NCBI GenBank assembly: GCA_038250235.1
Contig: JBBSCO010000001.1
Span: forward strand, 62,001-126,000
DNA length: 64,000 nt
From: JAAUTS01 sp038250235
Lineage (GTDB): Bacteria; Verrucomicrobiota; Verrucomicrobiia; Methylacidiphilales; JAAUTS01
Direction of reading: 5' to 3'
The notes under the pieces were generated by a model that saw nothing but the letters and a program-made list of their open reading frames with translations, made no database searches and was not told the DNA's origin. A program made the translations under genes and the position numbers. Shown one piece after another: positions 25,611 through 33,352 of the stretch. How positions within the stretch are numbered: position 1 is the first letter of the stretch; every line of letters begins with the position of its first letter.

Positions 25611-26798
25611 TTATGGGAGAAGAGTTTGGATTTTGTTTAAGTAAAGAGTGGTCCAATGATGCTCCCGGAGTGCCATTTTTCGGGCAATGTGCGCTGGCGA
25701 GTGCATGAGACCTATGGCGGCGTTGGTGGCGTCAGTGGGATTTTTGACCATGGTCAGGCTCGGCAACTGCCACTCGGCCAGGGTGGGTAGGGGCTGGGTC
25801 CAACAGGGAAGCCGACAAAGAGCGGCCTCCAAGGGAGGCAGACCATGGCCCTCGTAGGCGGAGGGAAAAAGAAGCACATCAGCCACACGGAAGCCCTGGG
25901 TCCAGACCTGTCCGATTTCGTCATTGTAATCGTTTAGAAAGAAAATGTCTTTTTCCAGGCCGAGCTGGGCTGGATATTCCTTCAAGTAGCTTTCATAACT
26001 TTGTCCGGCCGTGCCATAAACATCCTGGCTGGCCGTGATGAGGAGCATGGGATGGATGCCGGCTTTTTTGATCGCGTCCATGTATAGAATAGCCTGGTCG
26101 ATGTTTTTCCGCTGCATCAGTTTGGTTGGATAATAAAAAATAATATCACGCTGGAGGTAATCCTGCTTCATCAGCCAATCGTAGAACTCAGGCTGCAACT
26201 CCAGCAATTCCTGGAACGAAACGCCATTCTCGACCACCGGAACGGAATCGGGAGGAAGATTCAGGGTCAGGCAGATTTCCTTCTTCCTGTTTTCACTAAC
26301 GGCAACGTAGGTGACATTGGGATGGGCTTTCCGCATGAGGGCCCATGGCATTTTAGTAGGATTGGGTAGTGCGTAATTCTTGTTGGTCGCAGTGAAGTCG
26401 TGGGCCCATGCGAATGTTTTTTTGCTCTCCGCCAGTTTCCAGACGGCCTGGGTCAGGGCGAGATTGAAATGGGTGGTCAGTGCCCCATGGACAAAAACAG
26501 CATCCGCCCAGTCATAGTAGGGAGTGAGCACTTCCAACAGAAGTTTGTTGAGTTCCTGGAAATGTTTGTCGGTTTGGCCTTGGTCCACCGCCCGCTTCGC
26601 CGTGATATTTAATGGAAAACCAGGAGAAAGCTCTTTCAGGGACTCCACCTCATAGGTTTCCTGACTGGCCTGTCCGTGACCTGTGACCACCCGCACTTCG
26701 TGTCCTGCGGCGGCGAAAAGCTCGGCGTGGTGCCTCATCACGCTTTCGGGGCCACCAACCAGGGGCCAGAAGGTGCTGTTGAGAAGGAGTATTTTCAT
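25611..26798 (-). CDS. Glycosyltransferase family 4-like protein
   Basis: The 395-residue enzyme begins M-K-I-L-L-L-N-S-T-F-W-P-L-V-G-G-P-E-S, the typical GT4 N-terminal Rossmann start. It has V-A-V-S-E-N-R-K-K-E, V-V-E-N-G-V-S-F and the donor-site region L-F-P-S-A-Y-E-G-H-G-L-P-P-L-E-A-A-L, where the second glutamate of the E-x7-E motif binds the sugar nucleotide. A longer frame begins 12 codons upstream but adds nothing family-like. It is the promoter-proximal gene of the pair with the DUF4380 gene, divergent from an aldehyde dehydrogenase across about 280 bp in which I see no gene. Confidence 0.87.
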   Translation of the reverse strand: MKILLLNSTFWPLVGGPESVMRHHAELFAAAGHEVRVVTGHGQASQETYEVESLKELSPGFPLNITAKRAVDQGQTDKHFQELNKLLLEVLTPYYDWADAVFVHGALTTHFNLALTQAVWKLAESKKTFAWAHDFTATNKNYALPNPTKMPWALMRKAHPNVTYVAVSENRKKEICLTLNLPPDSVPVVENGVSFQELLELQPEFYDWLMKQDYLQRDIIFYYPTKLMQRKNIDQAILYMDAIKKAGIHPMLLITASQDVYGTAGQSYESYLKEYPAQLGLEKDIFFLNDYNDEIGQVWTQGFRVADVLLFPSAYEGHGLPPLEAALCRLPCWTQPLPTLAEWQLPSLTMVKNPTDATNAAIGLMHSPAHIARKMALREHHWTTLYLNKIQTLLP

Positions 26799-27081
26799 TT
26801 CTGGTGCAGATACAGAAAACCATGCTGCAACCAAAAAGCACGAAAAATGTCTTCAATCCGCAGTGTCATCATCTCATCAGGATTTGCACGGGAAAGGCAA
26901 GGAAAGGTTTTCTCTCTTGGAAATCACCCGGGAGAAGGGGGAATGTCAATTAATACCTCTCCTACCATATCCCCAGCCTATTCGTGCTATTCGCTATATT
27001 CATGGAAGCCAAGTTAATCTCACAGTGCCCCCCAAAGGATTTCTTTATTTGCAAGTTTTTAGAACGAGTGTCTATTGAAGG

Positions 27082-28626
27082 ATGCAACGCAAGATACTGA
27101 AGTCCTCTTTTATCTGGGTGAAACTTTTGCAGCAGGCCCGTAACGTGGTGCCTGAGGCTTTCGATTCCGGTGGAAACCCTTTGAACTTTTTTGACGGAAA
27201 CTGGATCGGTTCAGGTCATTCAAAGAACTTTGTCACCAGCCTGGACTGCAGTTTAATAACTGCTTTTCCCATGATTGACTTGAACACGGCCAAGCGGGCC
27301 GTTCACGCCAGTCATCTTCAATCCAAAGACTGGGCCAGGGTTGACCTCGACGAAAGGCGTGCCCGCGTGAGCCGGTGCGTCGATTCCTTGCGTCAGCATC
27401 GGGAGCTGTTGGCTGGACTTCTGGTTTGGGAAATTGGCAAGCCCTTCCACTTGGCCTTGAACGATGTGGATCGGTGTGTAACGGGTGTGGAATGGTATGT
27501 GGAAAATATCGAGGGGATGCTCCAGGGACGCCAACCCATAGGGCTTGTTTCCAATATCGCCTCCTGGAACTACCCTTACTCGGTCTTAATGCATGCCGCG
27601 CTTGTCCAGATGCTAGCGGGGAATGCGGTCATTGCCAAAACTCCCAGCGATGGCGGGCTGGTGGCACTAACGGTCGGCTGCGCGCTCGCCTCCCGCGCGG
27701 AACTTCCTTTCTCGCTTGTGAGCGGATCCGGGGGTCAACTCAGCGATGCCTTGGTTCGGAACGAGGACGTGGCATGTCTGGCCTTTGTTGGGGGTAAAAC
27801 AAACGGCGGGGTCATTGCTGCAAGCCTCTTTGATCAACATAAGCGCTACATGCTCGAAATGGAGGGCGTCAATGCTTACGGCGTCTGGGATTTTTCTGAC
27901 TGGCAACTTCTGGCTGAACAGATCAAAAAAGGCTACGAGTACGGTAAACAGCGGTGCACGGCTTATGCCCGTTTTGTCATTCAACGTGACCTCTTTCCCA
28001 AGTTCCTTTCCGTTTACACTGACGTGCTGCAATCCCTGCGCTATGGCCATCCACTCCTCGTTGAAAAAGAAGAGGATCCACTTCCGAAATACGACTTCGG
28101 GCCCTTGATCAATTCCAAAAAGGTGGAAGAAATTCAGGTGCGTTACAGTGAGGCTAAAGGCAAAGGCGGGGTCTCCATCTATGAAGGTGTCTTCGACGAA
28201 ACGATGTTCCTGCCAGGACAGGATATCTCCGCCTACAGCCCACCGCTCTCCATTCTGAACGTTCCCCGCAACAGCGAGATTTATCACAGTGAACCGTTTG
28301 GGCCGCTTGACACCATCGTGATCGTGGATCGCCTGGAAGAACTCGTGGCGGAGATGAATGTCTCCAATGGCTGTCTCGTCGCCAGTTTGGCCACTGACAA
28401 GCCCCAGTTGGCGGCGGAGATTATTCCTCAACTTCGCGCCTTTAAAACCGGGGTCAATCGCTTGCGGTCACGGGGCGATAATGCGGAAGCTTTCGGAGGC
28501 AAGGGGCAATCCTGGAAAGGCTGCTTTGTCGGAGGAGAATACCTGGTTCAAGCCGTGACCATGGAGCAGAAGGGACAATCTCTCTTCGGTAACTTTCCGA
28601 ATTACGTCCAATTCCCGCCTACCTAA
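27082..28626 (+). CDS. Aldehyde dehydrogenase family protein
   Basis: The 514-residue NAD(P)-dependent enzyme has I-A-S-W-N-Y-P-Y with the cofactor lysine in V-I-A-K-T-P-S. The general-base glutamate is in L-E-M-E-G-V-N (canonical L-E-L-G-G-K-N), and the nucleophilic cysteine is in G-K-Q-R-C-T-A-Y-A-R. The dinucleotide loop reads F-V-G-G-K-T-N-G-G instead of the usual F-T-G-S-T, so the cofactor site is divergent. Substrate is unknown. It is monocistronic: a terminator follows, and the neighbouring genes are on the other strand. Confidence 0.87.
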   Translation: MQRKILKSSFIWVKLLQQARNVVPEAFDSGGNPLNFFDGNWIGSGHSKNFVTSLDCSLITAFPMIDLNTAKRAVHASHLQSKDWARVDLDERRARVSRCVDSLRQHRELLAGLLVWEIGKPFHLALNDVDRCVTGVEWYVENIEGMLQGRQPIGLVSNIASWNYPYSVLMHAALVQMLAGNAVIAKTPSDGGLVALTVGCALASRAELPFSLVSGSGGQLSDALVRNEDVACLAFVGGKTNGGVIAASLFDQHKRYMLEMEGVNAYGVWDFSDWQLLAEQIKKGYEYGKQRCTAYARFVIQRDLFPKFLSVYTDVLQSLRYGHPLLVEKEEDPLPKYDFGPLINSKKVEEIQVRYSEAKGKGGVSIYEGVFDETMFLPGQDISAYSPPLSILNVPRNSEIYHSEPFGPLDTIVIVDRLEELVAEMNVSNGCLVASLATDKPQLAAEIIPQLRAFKTGVNRLRSRGDNAEAFGGKGQSWKGCFVGGEYLVQAVTMEQKGQSLFGNFPNYVQFPPT

Positions 28627-28767
28627 GCACCCGACCTTCCTCCACAGGCTGTTACGTTGTAGTAGGCTCCTTGAAATTCAATGCGTATCTGTCGTGCCAT
28701 AAACGCAAGCTATTCTTGAACCGTAATTTCTGCCAAGTATGATTGAGTGACCCCAATATCTTGGTTC

Positions 28768-28809
28768 AAAAAAAAGCGCGTTCGACCTTTCGGCGGAACG
28801 CGCTTTTTT
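28768..28809. terminator. Bidirectional rho-independent terminator
   Basis: An 8-bp GC-rich stem (GCGCGTTC / GAACGCGC) with a 12-nt loop is flanked by eight A and six T. It can serve both the aldehyde dehydrogenase gene (plus) and the dksA-like/rpsR/rpmB operon (minus). Confidence 0.92.
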
Positions 28810-28823
28810 CTGAAGAGGCGGGA

Positions 28824-29024
28824 TCAGCCTTTCTTCAGAAGGGGCAGACCGGTGCGGGCGTTTTCGGAAACGACATATCCGGTGGGCAGGGCATCGAGGG
28901 CGTTTGGACCCGCAACTCCGGCAAAGTAATAGAGAGTGACTTTTGAGCCACCTTTGAGTTCCTGAACACGGTTGTGAAGGAAGTAAGTTTTTCCGCTTTT
29001 TTTGCTGACGACGCTAAAGGACAT
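28824..29024 (-). CDS. Conserved small protein of unknown function, 66 aa
   Basis: The product starts M-S-F-S-V-V-S-K-K-S-G-K-T-Y-F-L-H and ends S-E-N-A-R-T-G-L-P-L-L-K-K. I recognise it as a type of small conserved hypothetical protein but know no function. It is basic, with a predicted beta-rich core and a tail of alternating Leu/Lys. A perfect AGGAG site sits 8 nt before the ATG, the best ribosome site in this operon. It is the last gene after rpmB, about 115 bp downstream, and precedes the terminator. A ribosome-associated role is suggested only by the context. Confidence 0.72.
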   Translation of the reverse strand: MSFSVVSKKSGKTYFLHNRVQELKGGSKVTLYYFAGVAGPNALDALPTGYVVSENARTGLPLLKKG

Positions 29025-29139
29025 GATTGATTCTCCTGGTGAGTGGTTGACCGTACAGGACTTGAGTAGCCCGTATGGAGGGTTCTTTTTATCAGCCTGT
29101 TACCTCAACTGGGAGGAATCAAGCTTCAAATGGGGGTTC

Positions 29140-29403
29140 TTAGACCAGTCCGGCAGTCTTCAGAGTGGCGTAAACACCATTCTTATCCATGGTTTTCATG
29201 GCGCGGGCGGACAGTTTCAGGGTGACAAAACGTTTCAGTTCGGGAACCCAGAGACGTTTGGCCCGCAGGTTGGGGACAAACTCACGGGGTGTGTTGCTGG
29301 TAACGTGAGTACCGATACCGCCCTTTTTCTTGGCTTTACCGCTGCGATTGATGGTATGGCCGCGGGTGGGTTTTTTACCTGTGATAATGCAAGTGCGTGA
29401 CAT
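29140..29403 (-). CDS. rpmB: 50S ribosomal protein L28
   Basis: The 87-residue protein begins M-S-R-T-C-I-I-T-G-K-K-P and has the conserved R-T-G-H-like segment (here T-R-G-H-T-I-N-R-S), N-L-R-A-K-R-L-W-V-P and V-T-L-K-L-S-A-R-A-M-K-T-M. Only one zinc-type cysteine (C5) is present, so it is the zinc-free form. It starts 2 bp after the rpsR stop, and the sequence before the ATG shows no Shine-Dalgarno, so coupling to rpsR translation is likely. Confidence 0.96.
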   Translation of the reverse strand: MSRTCIITGKKPTRGHTINRSGKAKKKGGIGTHVTSNTPREFVPNLRAKRLWVPELKRFVTLKLSARAMKTMDKNGVYATLKTAGLV

Positions 29404-29405
29404 AA

Positions 29406-29645
29406 TTATTTAACCAGCAGGAGGTTACGGGCGCGTTTGATTTCGCGGGTTAATTTGCGGTGGAGCTTGGTCGTCATGCCGGTAATGCGGCGGGGAAGGA
29501 TTTTACCCTTTTCCGTAACGAACTTCTTCAGCAAATCGGGGTTTTTATAATCGAGGGCATCGACGCTGACATCGATACGCTTGCGATTGGTGATACGGCC
29601 GGAGCGACGGCGGCGGCGTTGGTTTTTCTTAATCGTGGATCCCAT
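29406..29645 (-). CDS. rpsR: 30S ribosomal protein S18
   Basis: The 79-residue product has the S18 core: D-Y-K-N-P-D-L-L-K-K-F-V-T-E-K-G-K-I-L-P-R-R-I-T-G followed by a K-L-H-R-K-L-T-R-E-I-K-R-A-R segment. It has an unusually basic N-terminus (K-K-N-Q-R-R-R-R-R-S-G-R). The usual rpsF-ssb-rpsR-rplI context is absent. Instead it lies 4 bp after a dksA-like gene and 2 bp before rpmB. Confidence 0.96.
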   Translation of the reverse strand: MGSTIKKNQRRRRRSGRITNRKRIDVSVDALDYKNPDLLKKFVTEKGKILPRRITGMTTKLHRKLTREIKRARNLLLVK

Positions 29646-29649
29646 AGAG

Positions 29650-30513
29650 TTATTCTTTCAATTTCGGCTTTTCTTCCTCATCGCCTTCTTCTTCTTCTTC
29701 AAAAAAGTTATCGGTCGAGTCCATGAACTGCGCCGCCGTTTCCCAGCGGTTTTTGCCTTTGGCTTCTTTTTCAGCCTGTTCCTGGCATTCGCGGGTATAG
29801 CGGGCAAAAGGAATGGCCTCGAGCCGGGTGATGGGGATGGGGATGGCGGACATTTCACAAATGCCGTAACCACCCAATTCGATACGTTTGAGGGCTTCCT
29901 CAATTTCGTAAAGGGCGTCCTGTTCCTGTGAGAGCAGGCTCAGGGCAAAATCTTTTTCGTAGGCATCGGATCCGGCATCAGCCTGGTGCATGCCAAATGC
30001 GGAGGAGGAGGCACCTTCGTCGCGGGCGCGAAGGTTGTCCTGAGCGACACCCTGCATCTGGTCCAGAAGGTGGTCGCGAAGTTCAAGAATCTTCTGTTTT
30101 TGTTGATCAAGGAACTTCTTGTTCAAGGTCTGCTTTTTGGCTCCGGGCAAAATTGTGGCCGGTTCAGGGATGAATGAGGGCTTGGGTCCTTTGATAGGAA
30201 AGGGAGGGCTGGGAAATTTGCGGGAACTGACATGCGTTGTCACGGCCGGGGGCCTGATGAGCTGCTTAGTGGCTTTTTTCGCTTTAGGGATTTTGGGAAC
30301 TTTGGCTGCCTTGGGGGCTTTTACCACTTTGGCAGCTTTAATGGCTTTAACCGCTTTGGTAGATGGTTTACTCTTTTTGACCACTTTGACAGGCATGGAG
30401 GGCTTTGCGGCCACGGGCTTGGCCTTGGCCTTGGCCTTGGCCTTGACCTTGGGTTTGGAAACTTTGACCAGCTTAGCTGCCTTTTTGTTCTTATTTTTGA
30501 CTTTTTTGGCCAT
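29650..30513 (-). CDS. DksA/TraR-family protein with histone-like Lys/Ala/Pro tail and degenerate zinc finger
   Basis: The 287-residue protein has a basic N-terminal tail (1-85) rich in Lys, Ala, Val and Pro, including K-A-K-A-K-A-K-A-K, like histone H1 or AlgP tails. A linker follows, then a DksA-like coiled coil (about 130-212), a G-G-Y-G-I-C finger region and an acidic tail (271-281). Of the four zinc cysteines, only C219 and C243 remain; positions 222 and 240 are Ser and Thr. Zinc-independent DksA paralogues with lost cysteines are known. DksA proteins enter the RNA polymerase secondary channel and tune rRNA and ribosomal-protein promoters. Being first in an operon with rpsR and rpmB fits such a role. 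DNA binding by the tail is inference. Confidence 0.85.
   Translation of the reverse strand: MAKKVKNKNKKAAKLVKVSKPKVKAKAKAKAKPVAAKPSMPVKVVKKSKPSTKAVKAIKAAKVVKAPKAAKVPKIPKAKKATKQLIRPPAVTTHVSSRKFPSPPFPIKGPKPSFIPEPATILPGAKKQTLNKKFLDQQKQKILELRDHLLDQMQGVAQDNLRARDEGASSSAFGMHQADAGSDAYEKDFALSLLSQEQDALYEIEEALKRIELGGYGICEMSAIPIPITRLEAIPFARYTRECQEQAEKEAKGKNRWETAAQFMDSTDNFFEEEEEGDEEEKPKLKE
30421..30450. repeat. In-frame hexanucleotide repeat in the dksA-like gene
   Basis: Four perfect GGCCTT units and one GACCTT unit lie in tandem, encoding the Lys-Ala repeats of the basic tail. Change in copy number would keep the frame and only lengthen or shorten the tail by two residues per unit. Confidence 0.9.
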
Positions 30514-30759
30514 AGCGAGCCTAGAGTTCTAGCGCAGGGGTCTGGCCTTGCCAACAAGAAAAATGAGGAAATTTTTCGGGAGCTTCAATTATTTTAGCAG
30601 GGAGAACGCCAAGTTCCTCAATGGCTAAAAAAGGTTTTTCCAAAAAAGATGGAATTCCCAGCGTTTCCCTTGGCCGATTCTGCTCCCGTTACGTCGGGAC
30701 GGGAGAACCGGCTTGTCATTATCCTACATGCGTTGCGATCTCTTTGTTCAATTCCCTTG

Positions 30760-32673
30760 TTAAAGGGTCAGGTAGGTCGATTTGGTCATACCCTTTTCGT
30801 AATCTTCCAGAAGGCGCATGCCTTCATTGGGCTTTAGCAGGTCGGCTTTGATGGCGGCGTCAATCTGGGCTTTAAGCAGGCGGGCCAACTGGTTGGGCTC
30901 ATACTGGACGTCACTCAAAACCTGACCGATCGTGTAACCCGGGATGACTTCTTCGATATAAAAGCCAGAGGTTTCATCCTCGTCCTGAAAGACATGGGCT
31001 TCGGTCACGGGTCCGAAGAGGTTGTGCAGGTCTCCCATAACATCCTGATAGGCCCCCATGAGGAAGAAGCCGAGCAGGTAGGGCACGCCGGGCTTGTAAT
31101 CGTGCATGGGCAGGGTACTGCGGACGGTGTCATCATTGATGAAGGTGTCAATCTTTCCGTCGGAGTCGCAGGTGATATCCACCAGTGTGGCTTCATGCAG
31201 GGGTTTCTCGTTGAGGCGATGGATCGGTGCTATGGGAAAAAGTTGTCCGACCGCCCAGTGATCGATGAGAGACTGGAAAACTGAAAAGTTGCAAAGGTAT
31301 TGTTCGCTCAGTTGGTTGGAAAGTTCCTGCACCTCGTGCGGAATGCTTTTGGCACCTTCGAACATTTTCATGATGTTGTTGGAGAGCTGCCAGAAGCCGG
31401 TTTCGATTTTGGCCTTGGCTTCCAGATCGATGAGGCCGAGTTCGAAACGGGAGTTGGCTTCATCCTTGATCTGGTGGGCCTGGTGGAGGCATTCGCGCCG
31501 GTTGCGCTTGTTCAACTTTTTCATGATCTCCGCCAGTTCCTTGACCAGCTTGTGGTCGTTTTCCTGGACGGCAGTGAATTCGTGCTTGGTTTTTTCGATG
31601 CTGCCGAAGACTTCGACGACCAACACGGAATGGTGGGCCACAACAGCACGGCCGCTTTCACTGACGATATTGGGATGGGGGACGTTTTCCTCCCCACAGA
31701 TGTCTGCAATGTTGTAGACAACGTCGCGGGTATATTCGGCCAGATTGTAGTTGGTGGAACTTTCCGAACTGGTCCGCGTACCGTTGTAATCGACTCCGAG
31801 TCCCCCACCCACGTCGATGTAGCCGATCTCAAAACCCAATTTGCGGAGTTTGGCATAATAGCGGGTGGCCTCACGAACGGCTTTTTTGACCGTGATGATG
31901 TCGGGAATCTGGGATCCGACATGGAAGTGGATCAATTGGAAGCAGTGGGTAAGATTGCGGGATTTCAGGAGTTCGGCGGCTTCGAGCAGGTCGGCCGTGG
32001 AAAGACCGAATTTGGCTTCCTCTCCGCCGGAGAGTGCCCACTTGCCGGAGCTCTTGGTCTGAAGGCGGACACGGATGCCGATACCGGGTTCGACGCCCAT
32101 CTGTTCGGCGATGTCGAGGATGCGCTGTAGTTCCTCTATTTTTTCCACCACCATGATGACTTTTTTGTTCAATTTTCGTCCGGTGAGCGCAATACGGATG
32201 AACTCGGCATCTTTGTAGCCGTTGCAGATAAGAAGGCTTTCCTGGTCTTCATGGATAGCGAGGGCGGCGAAGAGTTCGGGCTTGGAGCCGACTTCCAGGC
32301 CATAATGGTAGGGGCGTCCGGCTTCTTTGATTTCTTCCACCACCTCGCGGAGCTGGTTGACTTTGATGGGGAATACGCCGCGGTATTGGCCCTGGTAGTT
32401 GAGTTCGCGGATGGCGTTGCCAAAGCAGTCGTTGATGCGGCGGACCTGGTTACGCAGCAGATCCTGAAATCGTACGAGGAGGGGGAAGGGGAGTCCGCGG
32501 TTGCGGGCTTCCTGCACCACTTCATAGAGATCGATGTCGGAGCCCTGGCCTGGTTGTGGGCTGACGGAGATGTTGCCTTTGTCGTTGACGCTGAAGTAAT
32601 CACCGCCCCAGTGGTCAATGCTGTAGAGTTCCTTGGCTTGTTCGATGGACCAGGATTCAGAAGTTTTATGCAT
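30760..32673 (-). CDS. speA: Biosynthetic arginine decarboxylase
   Basis: The PLP enzyme (637 residues, normal length) converts arginine to agmatine, the substrate of AguA. The PLP lysine K104 is in G-V-F-P-I-K-V-N-Q. H-F-H-V-G-S-Q, the glycine-rich D-V-G-G-G-L-G-V-D-Y and the C-terminal catalytic V-D-I-T-C-D-S-D-G are all present. It belongs to the alanine-racemase-fold ADCs, not the acid-inducible type. With aguA and aguB about 21 kb away it gives the full route from arginine to putrescine. The gene is divergent from a bifunctional-nuclease family gene. No Shine-Dalgarno is visible before the ATG. Confidence 0.97.
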   Translation of the reverse strand: MHKTSESWSIEQAKELYSIDHWGGDYFSVNDKGNISVSPQPGQGSDIDLYEVVQEARNRGLPFPLLVRFQDLLRNQVRRINDCFGNAIRELNYQGQYRGVFPIKVNQLREVVEEIKEAGRPYHYGLEVGSKPELFAALAIHEDQESLLICNGYKDAEFIRIALTGRKLNKKVIMVVEKIEELQRILDIAEQMGVEPGIGIRVRLQTKSSGKWALSGGEEAKFGLSTADLLEAAELLKSRNLTHCFQLIHFHVGSQIPDIITVKKAVREATRYYAKLRKLGFEIGYIDVGGGLGVDYNGTRTSSESSTNYNLAEYTRDVVYNIADICGEENVPHPNIVSESGRAVVAHHSVLVVEVFGSIEKTKHEFTAVQENDHKLVKELAEIMKKLNKRNRRECLHQAHQIKDEANSRFELGLIDLEAKAKIETGFWQLSNNIMKMFEGAKSIPHEVQELSNQLSEQYLCNFSVFQSLIDHWAVGQLFPIAPIHRLNEKPLHEATLVDITCDSDGKIDTFINDDTVRSTLPMHDYKPGVPYLLGFFLMGAYQDVMGDLHNLFGPVTEAHVFQDEDETSGFYIEEVIPGYTIGQVLSDVQYEPNQLARLLKAQIDAAIKADLLKPNEGMRLLEDYEKGMTKSTYLTL

Positions 32674-32831
32674 GTCTAGATGTTCTTATAAGCAAGTTGT
32701 TCAGTTATGCAATGAGACGAATGAAAATAATTCAAGAAATTCTCCCGGGCCTTTGCCGCAAGGAAGCGGTATTTTCAGCCATGGGCTTTCTCGCGCCTTG
32801 TTATTTGCAGGGGGACGACTAAATTCAGGGA

Positions 32832-33344
32832 ATGTCAGAAGCGTTAACCGAGGTCCGCATCATGGGGCTGATTCCCTCCAACAACGGTGTGGCGGTCTTC
32901 CTGGGCAACGAGGAAAAAACATTCAGCATTCATGTTGATCACGGAGTGGGCACCAACATTGCGCTCCTGCTCCGGGGTGAAAAACGTCAGAGGCCGCTGA
33001 CGCATGATCTGATCAACCTGATTTTCCAGGCCTTTACCATTTCAGTGGTCAAGATCGTCATCAACGATCTGAAGGACGACACCTATTTTGCACGGTTGGT
33101 TTTGAGGGCCGAGAATGAAGTGCACCGCAAACTGGCGGAAATCGATGCGCGTCCCAGTGATTGTCTGGCGATTGCACTGGAAACCCAGACGCCGATTTAT
33201 GTATCGGCCAAAGTCTGGGATCAGGTTTCGGATATCACGGATGTTTTTGAGGAAATGAAAAAGAAATTCGACGAGCACGGGTTGGACGACACAGATGAGG
33301 GCGGAGATGATGAGGATGAAGGTGAAGTGAAAGAACGGGATTAG
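32832..33344 (+). CDS. Bifunctional nuclease (BFN/DUF151) family protein
   Basis: The 170-residue protein shows F-L-G-N-E-E-K-T-F-S-I-H-V-D-H, R-P-L-T-H-D-L-I-N-L-I, and the most conserved block I-D-A-R-P-S-D-C-L-A-I-A-L-E-T, typical of DUF151. Some plant members have been described as RNase/DNase bifunctional nucleases. The bacterial function is not settled. A strongly acidic tail (D-E-G-G-D-D-E-D-E-G-E) extends past the domain. It stands alone between divergent speA and a convergent flavoprotein gene 8 bp away. Confidence 0.85.
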   Translation: MSEALTEVRIMGLIPSNNGVAVFLGNEEKTFSIHVDHGVGTNIALLLRGEKRQRPLTHDLINLIFQAFTISVVKIVINDLKDDTYFARLVLRAENEVHRKLAEIDARPSDCLAIALETQTPIYVSAKVWDQVSDITDVFEEMKKKFDEHGLDDTDEGGDDEDEGEVKERD

Positions 33345-33352
33345 CTCAGCGT

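Noticed and set aside
30683..30705. Hairpin CTCCCGT...ACGGGAG between speA and the dksA-like gene
   Set aside because: The 7-bp stem is real but no T run follows on either strand, so it is not a standard terminator, and no other role is apparent.
30621..30851. Plus-strand 76-codon frame starting M-A-K-K-G-F-S-K-K
   Set aside because: The attractive start is followed by a composition without features, and it runs into the 3' end of speA on the other strand.
31300..32130. Plus-strand open frame of 276 codons
   Set aside because: It is antisense to speA, a clear full-length arginine decarboxylase.
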